Positions 25,791-35,073 of a stretch of 64,000 nt of DNA are shown here, piece after piece. The stretch spans positions 23,412 to 87,411 of the forward strand of contig CAWBNO010000001.1 of assembly GCA_963790095.1 (NCBI GenBank), written 5' to 3'. This stretch comes from JAAXQD01 sp963790095. GTDB lineage: Bacteria > Desulfobacterota > Desulfobacteria > Desulfobacterales > UBA11574. The notes under the pieces are model-generated. The model was not told where the DNA came from. It saw only the letters and a list, made by a program, of their open reading frames with translations, and did no database searches. The first letter of the stretch is position 1; every line of letters begins with the position of its first letter. Position numbers and translations under genes: made by a program.

Positions 25791-28277
25791 ATGGGTTCTA
25801 AAGGAAAAATTTTAATTATCGATGATGGACATTTCGACTTAACTACGTACAAATGGGATGATCAACTATTTTCGGATATTCTTGCCAAAGACAACCCAAT
25901 TGAAACTGACCAGGCCCTGGACATCAGCCGATTTTTGAGAGAAGAAATTGCCAATATGAAAAATCATACCATCACCATGCCCATTATCGATAAAATGATT
26001 CAGACAAAATTGGTCGAGTACGGTTTAACACAAACTTCGCCCATTCGCCTGGATAAGTCTATTTTTGTAAAGAATGGACTTCATCTTTCCAAAAATGCTA
26101 AAAACGTATTGGAAAGAAGATATCTTAAGAAAGACAGCAACGGCAAACTGGTGGAGACGCCGGAAAAGATGTTTATAAGGGTGGCCCAACATATCGCAAA
26201 GGCGGAAAAAAAGTACGGTGATGACGCTGATGTGAAAAAGATGGAAAATGTTTTCTACAATATGATGACCGAACTGAAATTTCTACCCAATTCACCCACG
26301 TTGATGAACTCGGGACGGAAGCTGGGCCAACTGGCAGCCTGCTTTGTTCTCCCCGTAGAAGACAGCATGGAAGGCATTTTCGATGCATTGAAAAATGCAG
26401 CAATCATACACAAATCAGGTGGCGGTACGGGTTTTTCCTTTTCACGCTTGCGTCCAAAAGACAGCCGGGTTGGAACCACCGGCGGCATCGCCTCCGGACC
26501 GGTTTCGTTTATGAAAATCTTTAATACGGCGACGGAGCAGGTCAAACAGGGTGGGACTCGCAGAGGGGCAAATATGGCGATTCTCAGGGTTGACCATCCG
26601 GACATTATGGAATTTATCCACAGCAAAAAAGAACATAAAGAATTGAACAACTTTAATATCTCCGTCGGTATCACGGACGCTTTCATGGACGCTGTAAAAG
26701 AAAAAGATAATTATCGTTTGATGGACCCGCGGGACAAAAAGAAGGTTATAAAGTTGAATGCCGCAGAAGTCTACCAAGCTTTGGTAAAACAGGCCTGGGA
26801 AAACGGAGATCCGGGAATCATATTTTTGGACAGACTCAACCGGGACAATCCGACCCCTGCTTTGGGGGAGATTGAAAGTACGAACCCTTGCGGAGAACAA
26901 CCCCTGCTCCCAATGGAATCCTGCAACCTTGGCTCCATCAATCTGGCAAAGTTTATAACATACGATTCCCAAGAGCCAACCATCGATTTCAAACACTTGA
27001 AAGAAATTATATGGTTGAGCGTCCGCTTTTTAGACAACACCATCGATATGTCTAAATATCCCCTGCCGGAAATCGGAAAAATGGTGCAAGGCAATCGTAA
27101 AATCGGCCTCGGGGTCATGGGATTTGCAGATCTGCTCTATCAATTGAAAATACCCTATAACTCGGAGAGGGCCCTTGAAATCGCAGAAGAAGTGATGGGA
27201 TTCATTCAAAAAGAGTCCCATGAAGCCTCAAAATATCTGGCCGAGGAGAGAGGTGTTTTCCCCAATTTCGATAAAAGCATTTTCAAAAACAAAAAGGGAT
27301 GTACCTATCGAAATGCGGCCACCACCACCATTGCGCCCACCGGCACATTAAGTATCATAGCAGATTGCTCCAGCGGGGTCGAACCGCTGTTCGCACTGAG
27401 TTTTGTCCGAAACGTTATGGATGATGACAAGCTCATTGAGGTGAATCCTTACTTTGAGAATGAAGCAAAACAAAGGGGCTTTTATAGTTCAGACTTGATG
27501 GATGCCATCGCTATGGATGGCGGCATTCAGCATTTGGCAGAAATACCCGAAGATGTTCGCGAGGTCTTTGTCACCGCACATGATATTTCTCCCGAATGGC
27601 ATATCCGTATGCAGGCCGCTTTTCAACAGTACACGGATAATGCTGTTTCAAAGACCGTTAACCTGTCCCGGGACGCCACCGTAGATGATGTGCAAAAAAT
27701 TTATGATCTGGCCTACGAGTTGGGGTGTAAAGGCGTCACCATTTACAGAGACGGGAGCAAGGAAAATCAGGTCCTTTCCTTCGCCGGAAAGGATGCGCCT
27801 ATCTCCTCCTTGGCGGCTACGGTCAAAGAACGGCCTGAAACACTGGAAGGGTTTACCTCCAGAATGAAAACAGGCATGGGTCAGCTCTACGTCACGGTCA
27901 CTGAATATGAAGGGCAGCCTTTTGAAGTGTTTGCAACCATCGGCAAATCAGGAAGATCCACCACCGCAAAGACAGAAGCTATCGGGAGGCTCGTTTCCCT
28001 TGCCTTGAGATCCGGGGTAAAGGTAGAAAATATCGTTGAGCAGCTGAAGGGTATCGGTGGAGAACATCCTGTATTTCAAGACGGCGGTCTGGTTTTATCG
28101 ATCCCGGACGCTATTGGCAGAATTCTTGAGAAAAGGTATTTGAAAGACGGCTCCTACAAGAAAAAGGGATACGGTAACAGCCTCCTTGGAGAAATCTGTC
28201 CGGAATGCAGCCATACCGTCAGTTTTGAAGAGGGCTGTATGATCTGCCATTTCTGCGGCTTTACCAAATGCTCTTAG
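25791..28277 (+). CDS. nrdJ: Adenosylcobalamin-dependent (class II) ribonucleotide reductase
   Basis: 828 residues. The N-terminal part (to about 90) precedes the ten-stranded barrel with the loop motifs LPNSPTLMNSG, KSGGGTGFSFSRLRP, NPCGEQPLLPMESCNLGSINL and TIAPTGTLSIIADCSSGVEP. The C-terminus has a TSCPD-type domain and a CxxC...CxxC zinc ribbon (ICPECS...ICHFCG). It reduces ribonucleotides to deoxyribonucleotides with a cobalamin-generated thiyl radical and needs no oxygen and no separate radical subunit, fitting an anaerobe. GGAG lies 7-10 bases before the ATG. No intein is present. Confidence 0.95.
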   Translation: MGSKGKILIIDDGHFDLTTYKWDDQLFSDILAKDNPIETDQALDISRFLREEIANMKNHTITMPIIDKMIQTKLVEYGLTQTSPIRLDKSIFVKNGLHLSKNAKNVLERRYLKKDSNGKLVETPEKMFIRVAQHIAKAEKKYGDDADVKKMENVFYNMMTELKFLPNSPTLMNSGRKLGQLAACFVLPVEDSMEGIFDALKNAAIIHKSGGGTGFSFSRLRPKDSRVGTTGGIASGPVSFMKIFNTATEQVKQGGTRRGANMAILRVDHPDIMEFIHSKKEHKELNNFNISVGITDAFMDAVKEKDNYRLMDPRDKKKVIKLNAAEVYQALVKQAWENGDPGIIFLDRLNRDNPTPALGEIESTNPCGEQPLLPMESCNLGSINLAKFITYDSQEPTIDFKHLKEIIWLSVRFLDNTIDMSKYPLPEIGKMVQGNRKIGLGVMGFADLLYQLKIPYNSERALEIAEEVMGFIQKESHEASKYLAEERGVFPNFDKSIFKNKKGCTYRNAATTTIAPTGTLSIIADCSSGVEPLFALSFVRNVMDDDKLIEVNPYFENEAKQRGFYSSDLMDAIAMDGGIQHLAEIPEDVREVFVTAHDISPEWHIRMQAAFQQYTDNAVSKTVNLSRDATVDDVQKIYDLAYELGCKGVTIYRDGSKENQVLSFAGKDAPISSLAATVKERPETLEGFTSRMKTGMGQLYVTVTEYEGQPFEVFATIGKSGRSTTAKTEAIGRLVSLALRSGVKVENIVEQLKGIGGEHPVFQDGGLVLSIPDAIGRILEKRYLKDGSYKKKGYGNSLLGEICPECSHTVSFEEGCMICHFCGFTKCS

Positions 28278-28381
28278 CCCGGTTTATGTCTTTGGAGGGG
28301 TACACAAGACAATCCCGAATGAGCCAACACATTTAATTTTAAACGCAAAAGATTTTTTTGAGTTCATCAAGGCCCTGTGCG

Positions 28382-28642
28382 ATGATGCGTATCGATCAAA
28401 ATCCTGTATTTAGAAGATCTTTCATTCCCTGGTATGACTCTGAAACCGCGTGTATCATTGTTATCATATGTATGATCTTCGTTTTTTTATTTGGCTTTGC
28501 CGGGATTTCGGTGGCCCATGAAAATGTGAAATATCAAGAGGAAGTTTGGGTTGCAGTTCTTCTGGTTGTCATGAGCGGAGTCGTCCTCCTCACCACCACG
28601 GTTCGGCTGATAAAAAGGTACATCCGCCGATTTTCAAAATAA
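28382..28642 (+). CDS. Small two-helix membrane protein, unknown
   Basis: 86 residues from ATG 28382 (28385 is the alternative). There are two hydrophobic segments, about 22-45 (IIVIICMIFVFLFGFAGISVA) and 55-75, with a polar stretch between and a basic tail (RLIKRYIRRFSK). AAGG lies about ten bases before the start. I do not recognise a named family. It lies 104 bp after nrdJ on the same strand and converges with ccdA. Confidence 0.6.
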   Translation: MMRIDQNPVFRRSFIPWYDSETACIIVIICMIFVFLFGFAGISVAHENVKYQEEVWVAVLLVVMSGVVLLTTTVRLIKRYIRRFSK

Positions 28643-28661
28643 CCGTTCCGAATTTCTCATA

Positions 28662-29360
28662 TCAGCTGACAAACAAATACAGTTTATTGCTCACAAGGAT
28701 CAGCCCCACAATAATCAACAGGATCCCTGCCACGGCATTGACGTATTTCAACGCCTTTGATGCCTTTTTAATAAAAACCAACAGGAAATTTATAAAAATT
28801 GACAGGACAATAAAGGGTAGGGCCAATCCGGCTGAATAGATGGCAAGGAGCAAAACTCCCTGCCATACGGTCTCCTGGCTGCCGGCAACAATAAGGATGG
28901 ATCCCAGCAATGGCCCGATACAGGGACTCCATCCGGCGCCGAAGGCCATTCCGATGATAAGTGTTCCGAAAAAATGTATAGGCTTCCTTTCCATGGCAAT
29001 TCGCTTTTCAAAATCGAGAACGGGTATTCGGATTAAACCGGTTAAATGAATTCCTAGAATAATAATAAAAACACCACCGATGATCCGTATCAATTTTTTA
29101 TACTCATACATCAAGCTGCCAAGAAAAGAGGCGGATGCACCCATCAGGATGAAGACCAGGGAAAATCCAAGAACGAATAAAAAAGTTGAAAGAAATACTT
29201 TTTTCCTGATTTCTGAATTGCCGTCCCGGGTCAGCTCTTCTAATGAGAAGCCCGTAATAAATGTAAAATATGCCGGAATCAGCGGCAGTACGCACGGTGA
29301 CAAAAAAGAGAGAAGCCCTGCGATAAATGCTGCCGGAAATGAAATGGTTTCAGTGAACAT
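28662..29360 (-). CDS. ccdA: Cytochrome c biogenesis protein CcdA
   Basis: 232 residues, six membrane helices, the short CcdA/DsbD-beta form. Both conserved cysteines are in place: LSFLSPCVLPLIPAYFTF near residue 23 and GAGWSPCIGPLLGSIL near 145. It passes electrons from cytoplasmic thioredoxin to periplasmic thiols for haem attachment or disulfide reduction. No thioredoxin-like partner gene is adjacent. Confidence 0.93.
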   Translation of the reverse strand: MFTETISFPAAFIAGLLSFLSPCVLPLIPAYFTFITGFSLEELTRDGNSEIRKKVFLSTFLFVLGFSLVFILMGASASFLGSLMYEYKKLIRIIGGVFIIILGIHLTGLIRIPVLDFEKRIAMERKPIHFFGTLIIGMAFGAGWSPCIGPLLGSILIVAGSQETVWQGVLLLAIYSAGLALPFIVLSIFINFLLVFIKKASKALKYVNAVAGILLIIVGLILVSNKLYLFVS

Positions 29361-29572
29361 TGTATAATGAATAAAATTTGTGTGTAATGGTTCGAATCAA
29401 AGTTTACCCTGTCGTTTCATAAAAAATATGCTTAAAATTTATTGTATTAAAACATTTCTTTGGGTGAATTCCAGAAAAAACGTTTCGTATGGCATCATGG
29501 GCTTTTGCATCGTTAGGGTTAAGTCCAATGCCTGACTGAAGATCCAAAACATTAATTTACTTCGGGCACCGT

Positions 29573-29773
29573 TTACCCCCCTGCGATGAGGGGAATTAAA
29601 AACACCTCTGAATTATCGGGAATCTGAGTCTTTTCAAAATAAGGCCTGGATACATGCTTATGGTCGATGCGTACCACCGCATAATGATGGGAATCGTCTA
29701 TATCCCTGAGCAGATCCGCAACGGTCATCCCTTCACGCCAGGACCGCTGCTCTCCGTTAACCCTGAACATCAT
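29573..29773 (-). CDS. ThiS/MoaD-like sulfur-carrier protein
   Basis: 66 residues with a beta-grasp pattern (FRVNGEQRSWREGMTVADLLRDI) and the C-terminal Gly-Gly that is activated and thiocarboxylated in ThiS and MoaD. Its start codon overlaps the stop of the aldehyde:ferredoxin oxidoreductase gene (ATGATG over TGA, 29770-29773). This neighbourhood suggests a role in tungstopterin (MoaD-like) sulfur transfer for that enzyme more than thiamine synthesis, which is inference. Confidence 0.85.
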   Translation of the reverse strand: MMFRVNGEQRSWREGMTVADLLRDIDDSHHYAVVRIDHKHVSRPYFEKTQIPDNSEVFLIPLIAGG

Positions 29774-31911
29774 TCAATCCCATGGGCCTTAAGCAATTCC
29801 AGAACATCCGGGAAATCAATCCCCAGACGCCTGACGGTTTCAAGGGTTGGAATTCCGTCGGCGGTCCATCCCCGGCGTTTGTATACGGCACCTTTAAGTT
29901 CTTCATAAAGGGTCTCACGAAATTTTCGGAGCCGCCGAACTTTTTCTTCGGTATCCATTCCTGTGATATCGACGTGATGTTTTTCCACAAGCTCTTTGTC
30001 GTAACGCTCGTGCCGTGATTCATATTCAACCGGTTTTACCGGCCCCATTGCTCGATAGGGAATGTCGTCATGATCCCGCTGTCCAAAACCCATTTTTAGA
30101 TTGAAAATGCGCTGGAAATTGTAAACCGATTCGCTCATCCGAATGATTTCGTCGGGGGTGGTCTTTTTCCCGGTTACTGCGGTGTAATATTCGGCATACC
30201 ACTCTACATGTTTCATAACCTTTGCAGGTTCTAAAGAGTCTTTGTTATCTTCAGGTACAATATCGTTCCAGGGAAGTTTGCACAGTCCGCATAAACCGAA
30301 CCATGTTCTAAACATCGGGAACCAGTGGAGCGCTTCTGCCTTTTGCTCAAAGGTCGGCATAAAATTGTGCACCATATCGAGAAAGATCAACCAGGCTTCA
30401 TCATGCTGGGGCCCCTTGAGTGCAAGGCCGTACCCCCCCTGTTGGGCAAGGGATTCTTTGGTCATATACTCTGAGAATTCCAAACCCTTGGCTTCCATCC
30501 CAATATCCTGCATGATGTGAGGATCCGCTGTATAGTCCTTGGCGAAAATCGACTTCATTTGGCGGACGCCTTGCCCCACAATTAACCCAAAACCGTGGCC
30601 TTCAGCCATTTGATGAACCATCTCAAGGGCCGCCAGGCGGTTGCCGAATGAAAGATGGATTCCCCGGGTCTGGGTTTCGTCGATGAGGCCCATCTCGAAG
30701 CATTCCATGGCAAATGCGATGCTCGTTCCCACTGAAATCGTGTCAAGGCCATAGGCGTCGCAATAGAAATTCATCTCAACAATCGTGTGGGGATCAAATA
30801 TTCCCAAATTTGAGCCGCATCCGGCGATGGTCTCGTATTCAGGGCCGTCGACAAAAACTTTGGTCCCTTTGTAGGGTCCGGTCAGGGGAACAAAGTCTTT
30901 GACACCATGGGAGCAGGCAACCGTGCACCCCATCCAACATCCATCATAACCCGGGTCGAAGATGGGTCTGTAAACCTCTTGACCGATATTGACTGCTTCC
31001 GGATGCTTTCCATACTGAAAATTATGGGTGGGCAGCAAATCAAAGTCATTCATGATGGTGACAAGGTGGGTGGTGCCGATGGTAGCCATTTCGTTCTGCT
31101 TGGGATCGAGTTCAACAATCTCTTTAGAGTGTTTTCTTCCAACCGTTTTTAATGCATTCTTGTCTGCGGGATTATTTGTGTCGACTTTAACGGTATCCCA
31201 TCGGGCCACAATGGCTTTAATCCGTTTGTCAGAAAGGACACTGCCGATGCCGCCACGCCCGGCCTGCTTGTATCTGGCCCGCTTGCGTTTCGAATCATAC
31301 CAGGTAAAGTTGAGACATCCCATCCGGGTATTTTTTGCGCCAGGACCTGTGGAAACAACAGAAATATGTCGGGGTTTTCCCTGGGCAAAGTGTTCCGTCA
31401 ATATGGCTGAAAGGTCATAAGAGTCGTCCGGCAACCCCGATGTTTCTAAAATTTCCACCTTTTCATCGATGCCGTCAATTAGAATTACCATATCCTTTTC
31501 GGTTTTCCCTTTGACTTCTAGGGCATCGAACCCGGAGAATTTAAGGTATGGCCCGAAATATCCCCCCACATTGGAGTCTATAACGGAACCTGTTAACGGA
31601 GAAATGGTGGTCACAATACTTTTGCCGGAACCCGGATATAGGAGGGTTCCGCCCATGGGCCCCGATGCGATGCATATTGCATTATCCGGATCCGTCCACT
31701 GTGTCGTGCTTTTCACCGAATGCCAGAGCAGCCAGAGATCAAATCCCTTGCCGCCGATGAATACGTCTTTCATTTTTTCGTCAACAGGCTTCACCGAAAT
31801 ATCGGGAACAGAGATATCTATAAAAAGGGTTTGGTTGGCGTAACCCTTTTCTATAATCGGTCTGTCATAATTGAAGGTCTTTAGGGGTTTTATTTTATAT
31901 TCCATATTCAT
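29770..31911 (-). CDS. aor: Tungsten-dependent aldehyde:ferredoxin oxidoreductase
   Basis: 713 residues. The N-terminal pterin-binding region has GGKGFDLWLLW and GPMGGTLLYPGSGKSIVTT; the [4Fe-4S] ligands are CWMGCTVAC (near 330) and a later cysteine in FGLCGLCKLPW. Enzymes of this family oxidise aldehydes to acids, passing electrons to ferredoxin, with two pterins on tungsten. It is somewhat longer than the archaeal enzyme (about 600), with an extended C-terminus. The upstream neighbour is proC (16 bp) and the downstream one the ThiS/MoaD-like gene, which overlaps. Some relatives act on other substrates, so the exact aldehyde is unknown. Confidence 0.93.
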   Translation of the reverse strand: MNMEYKIKPLKTFNYDRPIIEKGYANQTLFIDISVPDISVKPVDEKMKDVFIGGKGFDLWLLWHSVKSTTQWTDPDNAICIASGPMGGTLLYPGSGKSIVTTISPLTGSVIDSNVGGYFGPYLKFSGFDALEVKGKTEKDMVILIDGIDEKVEILETSGLPDDSYDLSAILTEHFAQGKPRHISVVSTGPGAKNTRMGCLNFTWYDSKRKRARYKQAGRGGIGSVLSDKRIKAIVARWDTVKVDTNNPADKNALKTVGRKHSKEIVELDPKQNEMATIGTTHLVTIMNDFDLLPTHNFQYGKHPEAVNIGQEVYRPIFDPGYDGCWMGCTVACSHGVKDFVPLTGPYKGTKVFVDGPEYETIAGCGSNLGIFDPHTIVEMNFYCDAYGLDTISVGTSIAFAMECFEMGLIDETQTRGIHLSFGNRLAALEMVHQMAEGHGFGLIVGQGVRQMKSIFAKDYTADPHIMQDIGMEAKGLEFSEYMTKESLAQQGGYGLALKGPQHDEAWLIFLDMVHNFMPTFEQKAEALHWFPMFRTWFGLCGLCKLPWNDIVPEDNKDSLEPAKVMKHVEWYAEYYTAVTGKKTTPDEIIRMSESVYNFQRIFNLKMGFGQRDHDDIPYRAMGPVKPVEYESRHERYDKELVEKHHVDITGMDTEEKVRRLRKFRETLYEELKGAVYKRRGWTADGIPTLETVRRLGIDFPDVLELLKAHGIE

Positions 31912-31927
31912 ATCAGCCTTTTATGAT

Positions 31928-32788
31928 TTATTGGCAACCGTTATCTTTAAAATTCTGGGTTACAATTTCACCCAGTTCCTTGGATCGCTGGGTGGCCACC
32001 TCTACGGCATTGATAAGGGTGGTTCGGAGTCCTCCTTTTTCCAGAGAATGAATTCCGGCAATTGCGGTTCCCCCCGGGGAGGTTACCATATCTTTTAATC
32101 TGCCGGGATGTTCTTTGGTCTCCATCAACAATTTTGCAGCACCCAGGACTGTCTGGGTTGAAAGAAACAGAGCATCTTCCCGTGCCAGTCCTACCTTTAC
32201 GCCGGCGTCAGCCAATGCATCGACAATCAGAAAAATGTAGGCAGGCCCGCTGCCGCTTAAACCGGTAACGGCGTCCATGAGGAGATTTTCTTTGAGAAAG
32301 ATGCTTTTGCCCATGGAATCAAAGATCTCCATCGAAAGTTCGATGTCCTCAGGGGTGGCATTCTTCCCCGCCGCAATTACCGAAGCACTTTCTTTAACAA
32401 ATGCTGCGATGTTGGGCATGACCCGAATAAGGCGCAATTCTTTTTTTAGGCACGACTCTATGGCAGCCAGAGGAACACCGGCGGCAATGGAGATGATAAG
32501 CTTGGACATATCCAGGCAAGGTGTTGTTTCCTTCAATACCGAGGCAATGATCTGGGGCTTGACAGCGTAGATAACAATATCTGCAATTTCAACGGCTTCG
32601 ATGTTGTTTGTCAGCGTGATCACACCATATTTTTTTTTGACGGATTCAAGCTTGTCTTTCCGAACATCTGTGCAAGTGATATTTTCGGGACTGGACGATC
32701 CAGAACCGATGAGCCCGCTTAAGAGGGCTTCTCCCATATTTCCTGTTCCGATGATACCGATTTTTTTGTCTTTTAACATGAATTCCAT
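31928..32788 (-). CDS. proC: Pyrroline-5-carboxylate reductase
   Basis: 286 residues. The NAD(P)-binding motif GIIGTGNMGEALLSGL opens the chain, followed by YAVKPQ, ISIAAGVPL, RVMPNIAAFV and the C-terminal signature TGLSGSGPAYIFLIVDALADAGVKVGL and MVTSPGGTAIAGIH. It makes proline from pyrroline-5-carboxylate in the cytoplasm. Two in-frame ATGs (32788 and 32779) share a GGGGGG ribosome site; the second has the better spacing. It heads a run with aor. Confidence 0.95.
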   Translation of the reverse strand: MEFMLKDKKIGIIGTGNMGEALLSGLIGSGSSSPENITCTDVRKDKLESVKKKYGVITLTNNIEAVEIADIVIYAVKPQIIASVLKETTPCLDMSKLIISIAAGVPLAAIESCLKKELRLIRVMPNIAAFVKESASVIAAGKNATPEDIELSMEIFDSMGKSIFLKENLLMDAVTGLSGSGPAYIFLIVDALADAGVKVGLAREDALFLSTQTVLGAAKLLMETKEHPGRLKDMVTSPGGTAIAGIHSLEKGGLRTTLINAVEVATQRSKELGEIVTQNFKDNGCQ

Positions 32789-33129
32789 TCCCCCCTTAAC
32801 CTTTTATAATTATTCAACCTATATTATTCTTGACATGCGGTTTGCGGTGCATAGAAACAGCGGGTTCAATTCGCAAACAAACGCTTTTACCGGCGGTAAA
32901 ACGTCGTTTGAGGCGCCTGGGCCAGAATCGAATGAACGCAATCACGCTTCAAAGGGTAATATGTTACCCTGTCTTTTATCGTCTCCATATTTAGTGTGTC
33001 AACGATTTTGCCTGAAATATCTTGACTTATGGTTAATATATCATTAATTTTTAAGAAATATTATCCGTTTTTCAGGGAGCTACCGTCGACTTATTTTATT
33101 AATCAGAAAGATGGAAGATCGTTGTTAAT
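32789..33129. other. Divergent intergenic region
   Basis: 341 bp. TTGACA (about 32830) and TTGACT (about 33023) occur, the second with TAATTT after 17 bases, a possible rightward promoter for the YggT operon. A palindrome is listed separately. No gene is seen. Confidence 0.4.
32953..32970. promoter_or_regulatory. Perfect 7-bp-arm inverted repeat
   Basis: AGGGTAA-TATG-TTACCCT, perfect arms around a 4-base centre, in the region between proC and the YggT gene. It could be a dimeric regulator site or a short hairpin; there is no clean T-tract. Confidence 0.4.
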
Positions 33130-33429
33130 ATGTTTATCATCGGCAATTTTTTAATGGCTGTCGCAATTATTCTTCGTTATGTTCTCACGTTTTATATGTG
33201 GATCGTTATCGCGCGGGCGGTACTTTCATGGGTGAATCCAGATCCCTATAATCCCATCGTCCGGTTTATTCACAATGTGACCGAACCGGTCCTCTACCGA
33301 ATCCGCGAAAAAATTCCCGTCAACTTTGGCGGCATCGACTTTTCTCCGATTATTGTTATCCTGGGCGTGATATTTCTGCAAAACTTTGTCGTCAACAGCC
33401 TTTTGAGATTGTCCGCAAATTTTATGTAA
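33130..33429 (+). CDS. YggT-family membrane protein
   Basis: 99 residues with two hydrophobic regions (about 5-27 and 73-93) and the YggT signature RAVLSWVNPDPYNPIVRFIHNVTEPVL. In many bacteria yggT lies near cell division genes. Here divIVA follows 23 bp downstream, then the pilus motor genes. Its molecular role is not settled. Confidence 0.88.
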   Translation: MFIIGNFLMAVAIILRYVLTFYMWIVIARAVLSWVNPDPYNPIVRFIHNVTEPVLYRIREKIPVNFGGIDFSPIIVILGVIFLQNFVVNSLLRLSANFM

Positions 33430-33452
33430 TCAAAGAAAGCAGGTGATACATC

Positions 33453-33956
33453 ATGAGAATTACACCCCTTGATATTCAGCAAAAGCAGTTTAAAACAAGA
33501 TTCAGAGGCTTTGATGTCCGGGAAGTGGACACATTTCTCGAACAAATGGCGGATATCTTCGAATCGTTACAAAGTGAAAATAAGCGCTTGCGTATTGAAA
33601 TTAAACGGCTTCAACTTGAGGGACAAGGCTATCGGGAGCGGGAGGAGAGTTTTAAGCGTGCGATACTGAATTCCCAGAAAGTTCTGGAAGAGATGAAGCA
33701 AAACGCCAGGAAATCGGCGGAATTGGTTGTTGCTGAAGCAGAGGTTACGGCGGAAAAAATCCTTAGCAGGGCCCAGAACCGACTGGCACAGCTCCATGAA
33801 GATATTTCTGAGTTAAAACGGCAACGCATGCAGATCGAAGTTCAGATTCGCTCGGTTATTGAAGGCCATGCCAAACTCCTTGAAATTGGAAAAGAAGACG
33901 CCAGAAACAGGGAAGAGGAAGATGACAAACTCAAGCTGTTAAGACAATCTGAATAA
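33453..33956 (+). CDS. divIVA: DivIVA-domain protein
   Basis: 167 residues. The N-terminal DivIVA lipid-binding segment is clear: ITPLDIQQKQFKTRFRGFDVREVDTFLEQM. The rest is a long coiled coil (about 35-150) ending in an acidic tail. DivIVA proteins sit at strongly curved membranes, poles and septa, and recruit other factors. AGCAGGTGA lies before the ATG. The neighbour pilT starts 14 bp downstream, so polar placement of pilus motors is a plausible link. Confidence 0.9.
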   Translation: MRITPLDIQQKQFKTRFRGFDVREVDTFLEQMADIFESLQSENKRLRIEIKRLQLEGQGYREREESFKRAILNSQKVLEEMKQNARKSAELVVAEAEVTAEKILSRAQNRLAQLHEDISELKRQRMQIEVQIRSVIEGHAKLLEIGKEDARNREEEDDKLKLLRQSE

Positions 33957-33970
33957 GCGGATAGAACCAC

Positions 33971-35053
33971 ATGGCAAAAATTGATGCTTTCTTTAAATTG
34001 ATGAATGAGCAGAGTGCTTCAGATCTTCACCTGGTATCCGGCCAGCCGCCGGCACTCCGAATACGGGGTGACATGGAAAGGATTAAATATAAAGTCCTGG
34101 AAAATGATTCCCTGAAAGCCATGCTCTATGAAATTGCGCCCGAACACAAGATCAAGCAGTTTGAAGAGACCGGAGATATCGATTTCGGATATGAAATACC
34201 CGGTATTGCCCGGTATCGATCAAATTTCTTTATGCAAAGAAATGGTGTGGGTGCGGTTTTCAGGCAAATCCCTGAAAAGATAATGACCGCCGAACAGCTG
34301 GGTCTTCCCGGTGTAATATCCAAACTGGCCTCACTCCCCAGGGGTCTGGTTCTGGTAACCGGTCCCACCGGAAGCGGCAAATCGACCACCTTGGCCGCCA
34401 TCATCGATGTGGCAAACCGTACCCGAAAGGATCATATAATTACCATTGAAGACCCCATCGAATTTGTCCACAAGAGCCAAAGTTGCATTGTAAACCACCG
34501 GGAAGTCGGAATCCATACCCAGTCATTCAGCGCGGCGCTAAGGGGTGCTTTACGAGAGGACCCGGACATCATTCTCGTGGGTGAAATGAGGGATCTTGAA
34601 ACCATATCCCTTGCCATTGAAGCCGCATCAACCGGCCACCTTGTTTTTGGCACCTTGCATACCATGAGCGCATCAAAAACCATCGATCGTATCATTGAGG
34701 TGTTCCCTTCCAGTGAACAGGCCCAGATCCGTTCGACACTGGCCGACGGAATCCGCTCGGTTATCGCACAGGTCTTGTTTAAAAGGGTCGATTCAAGAGG
34801 ACTCTGCGCCGCCCTTGAGATATTGATTGCAACGCCGGCGGCTCGAAATCTTATCCGCGAAGGTAAAACCCATCAGATTCCCTCGGTAATTCAGACCGGG
34901 AGAAAATACGGCATGCAGCTTTTGGATGATGCCATTATGGGGCTGCTTGACAAAGGATGGATCGGGGCTGACGAAGCGTATGCCAAATCCAATGACAAGG
35001 GAAGATTCAGAGAATTTTTAAAGAATCCGCCCTCCGACTTCACCGAGGCATGA
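33971..35053 (+). CDS. pilT: Type IV pilus retraction ATPase PilT
   Basis: 360 residues. Walker A GPTGSGKST (131-139), an Asp box IEDPIEFVH, a Walker B-like VGEMRDLETI, a His box GTLHTMSASKTIDRIIE and the PilT hallmark AARNLIREGKTHQI are all present. It is a hexameric motor that pulls pilin subunits out of the fibre. The second motor gene follows 20 bp later. Confidence 0.95.
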   Translation: MAKIDAFFKLMNEQSASDLHLVSGQPPALRIRGDMERIKYKVLENDSLKAMLYEIAPEHKIKQFEETGDIDFGYEIPGIARYRSNFFMQRNGVGAVFRQIPEKIMTAEQLGLPGVISKLASLPRGLVLVTGPTGSGKSTTLAAIIDVANRTRKDHIITIEDPIEFVHKSQSCIVNHREVGIHTQSFSAALRGALREDPDIILVGEMRDLETISLAIEAASTGHLVFGTLHTMSASKTIDRIIEVFPSSEQAQIRSTLADGIRSVIAQVLFKRVDSRGLCAALEILIATPAARNLIREGKTHQIPSVIQTGRKYGMQLLDDAIMGLLDKGWIGADEAYAKSNDKGRFREFLKNPPSDFTEA

Positions 35054-35073
35054 CAATCTTATGAGGGTATATT

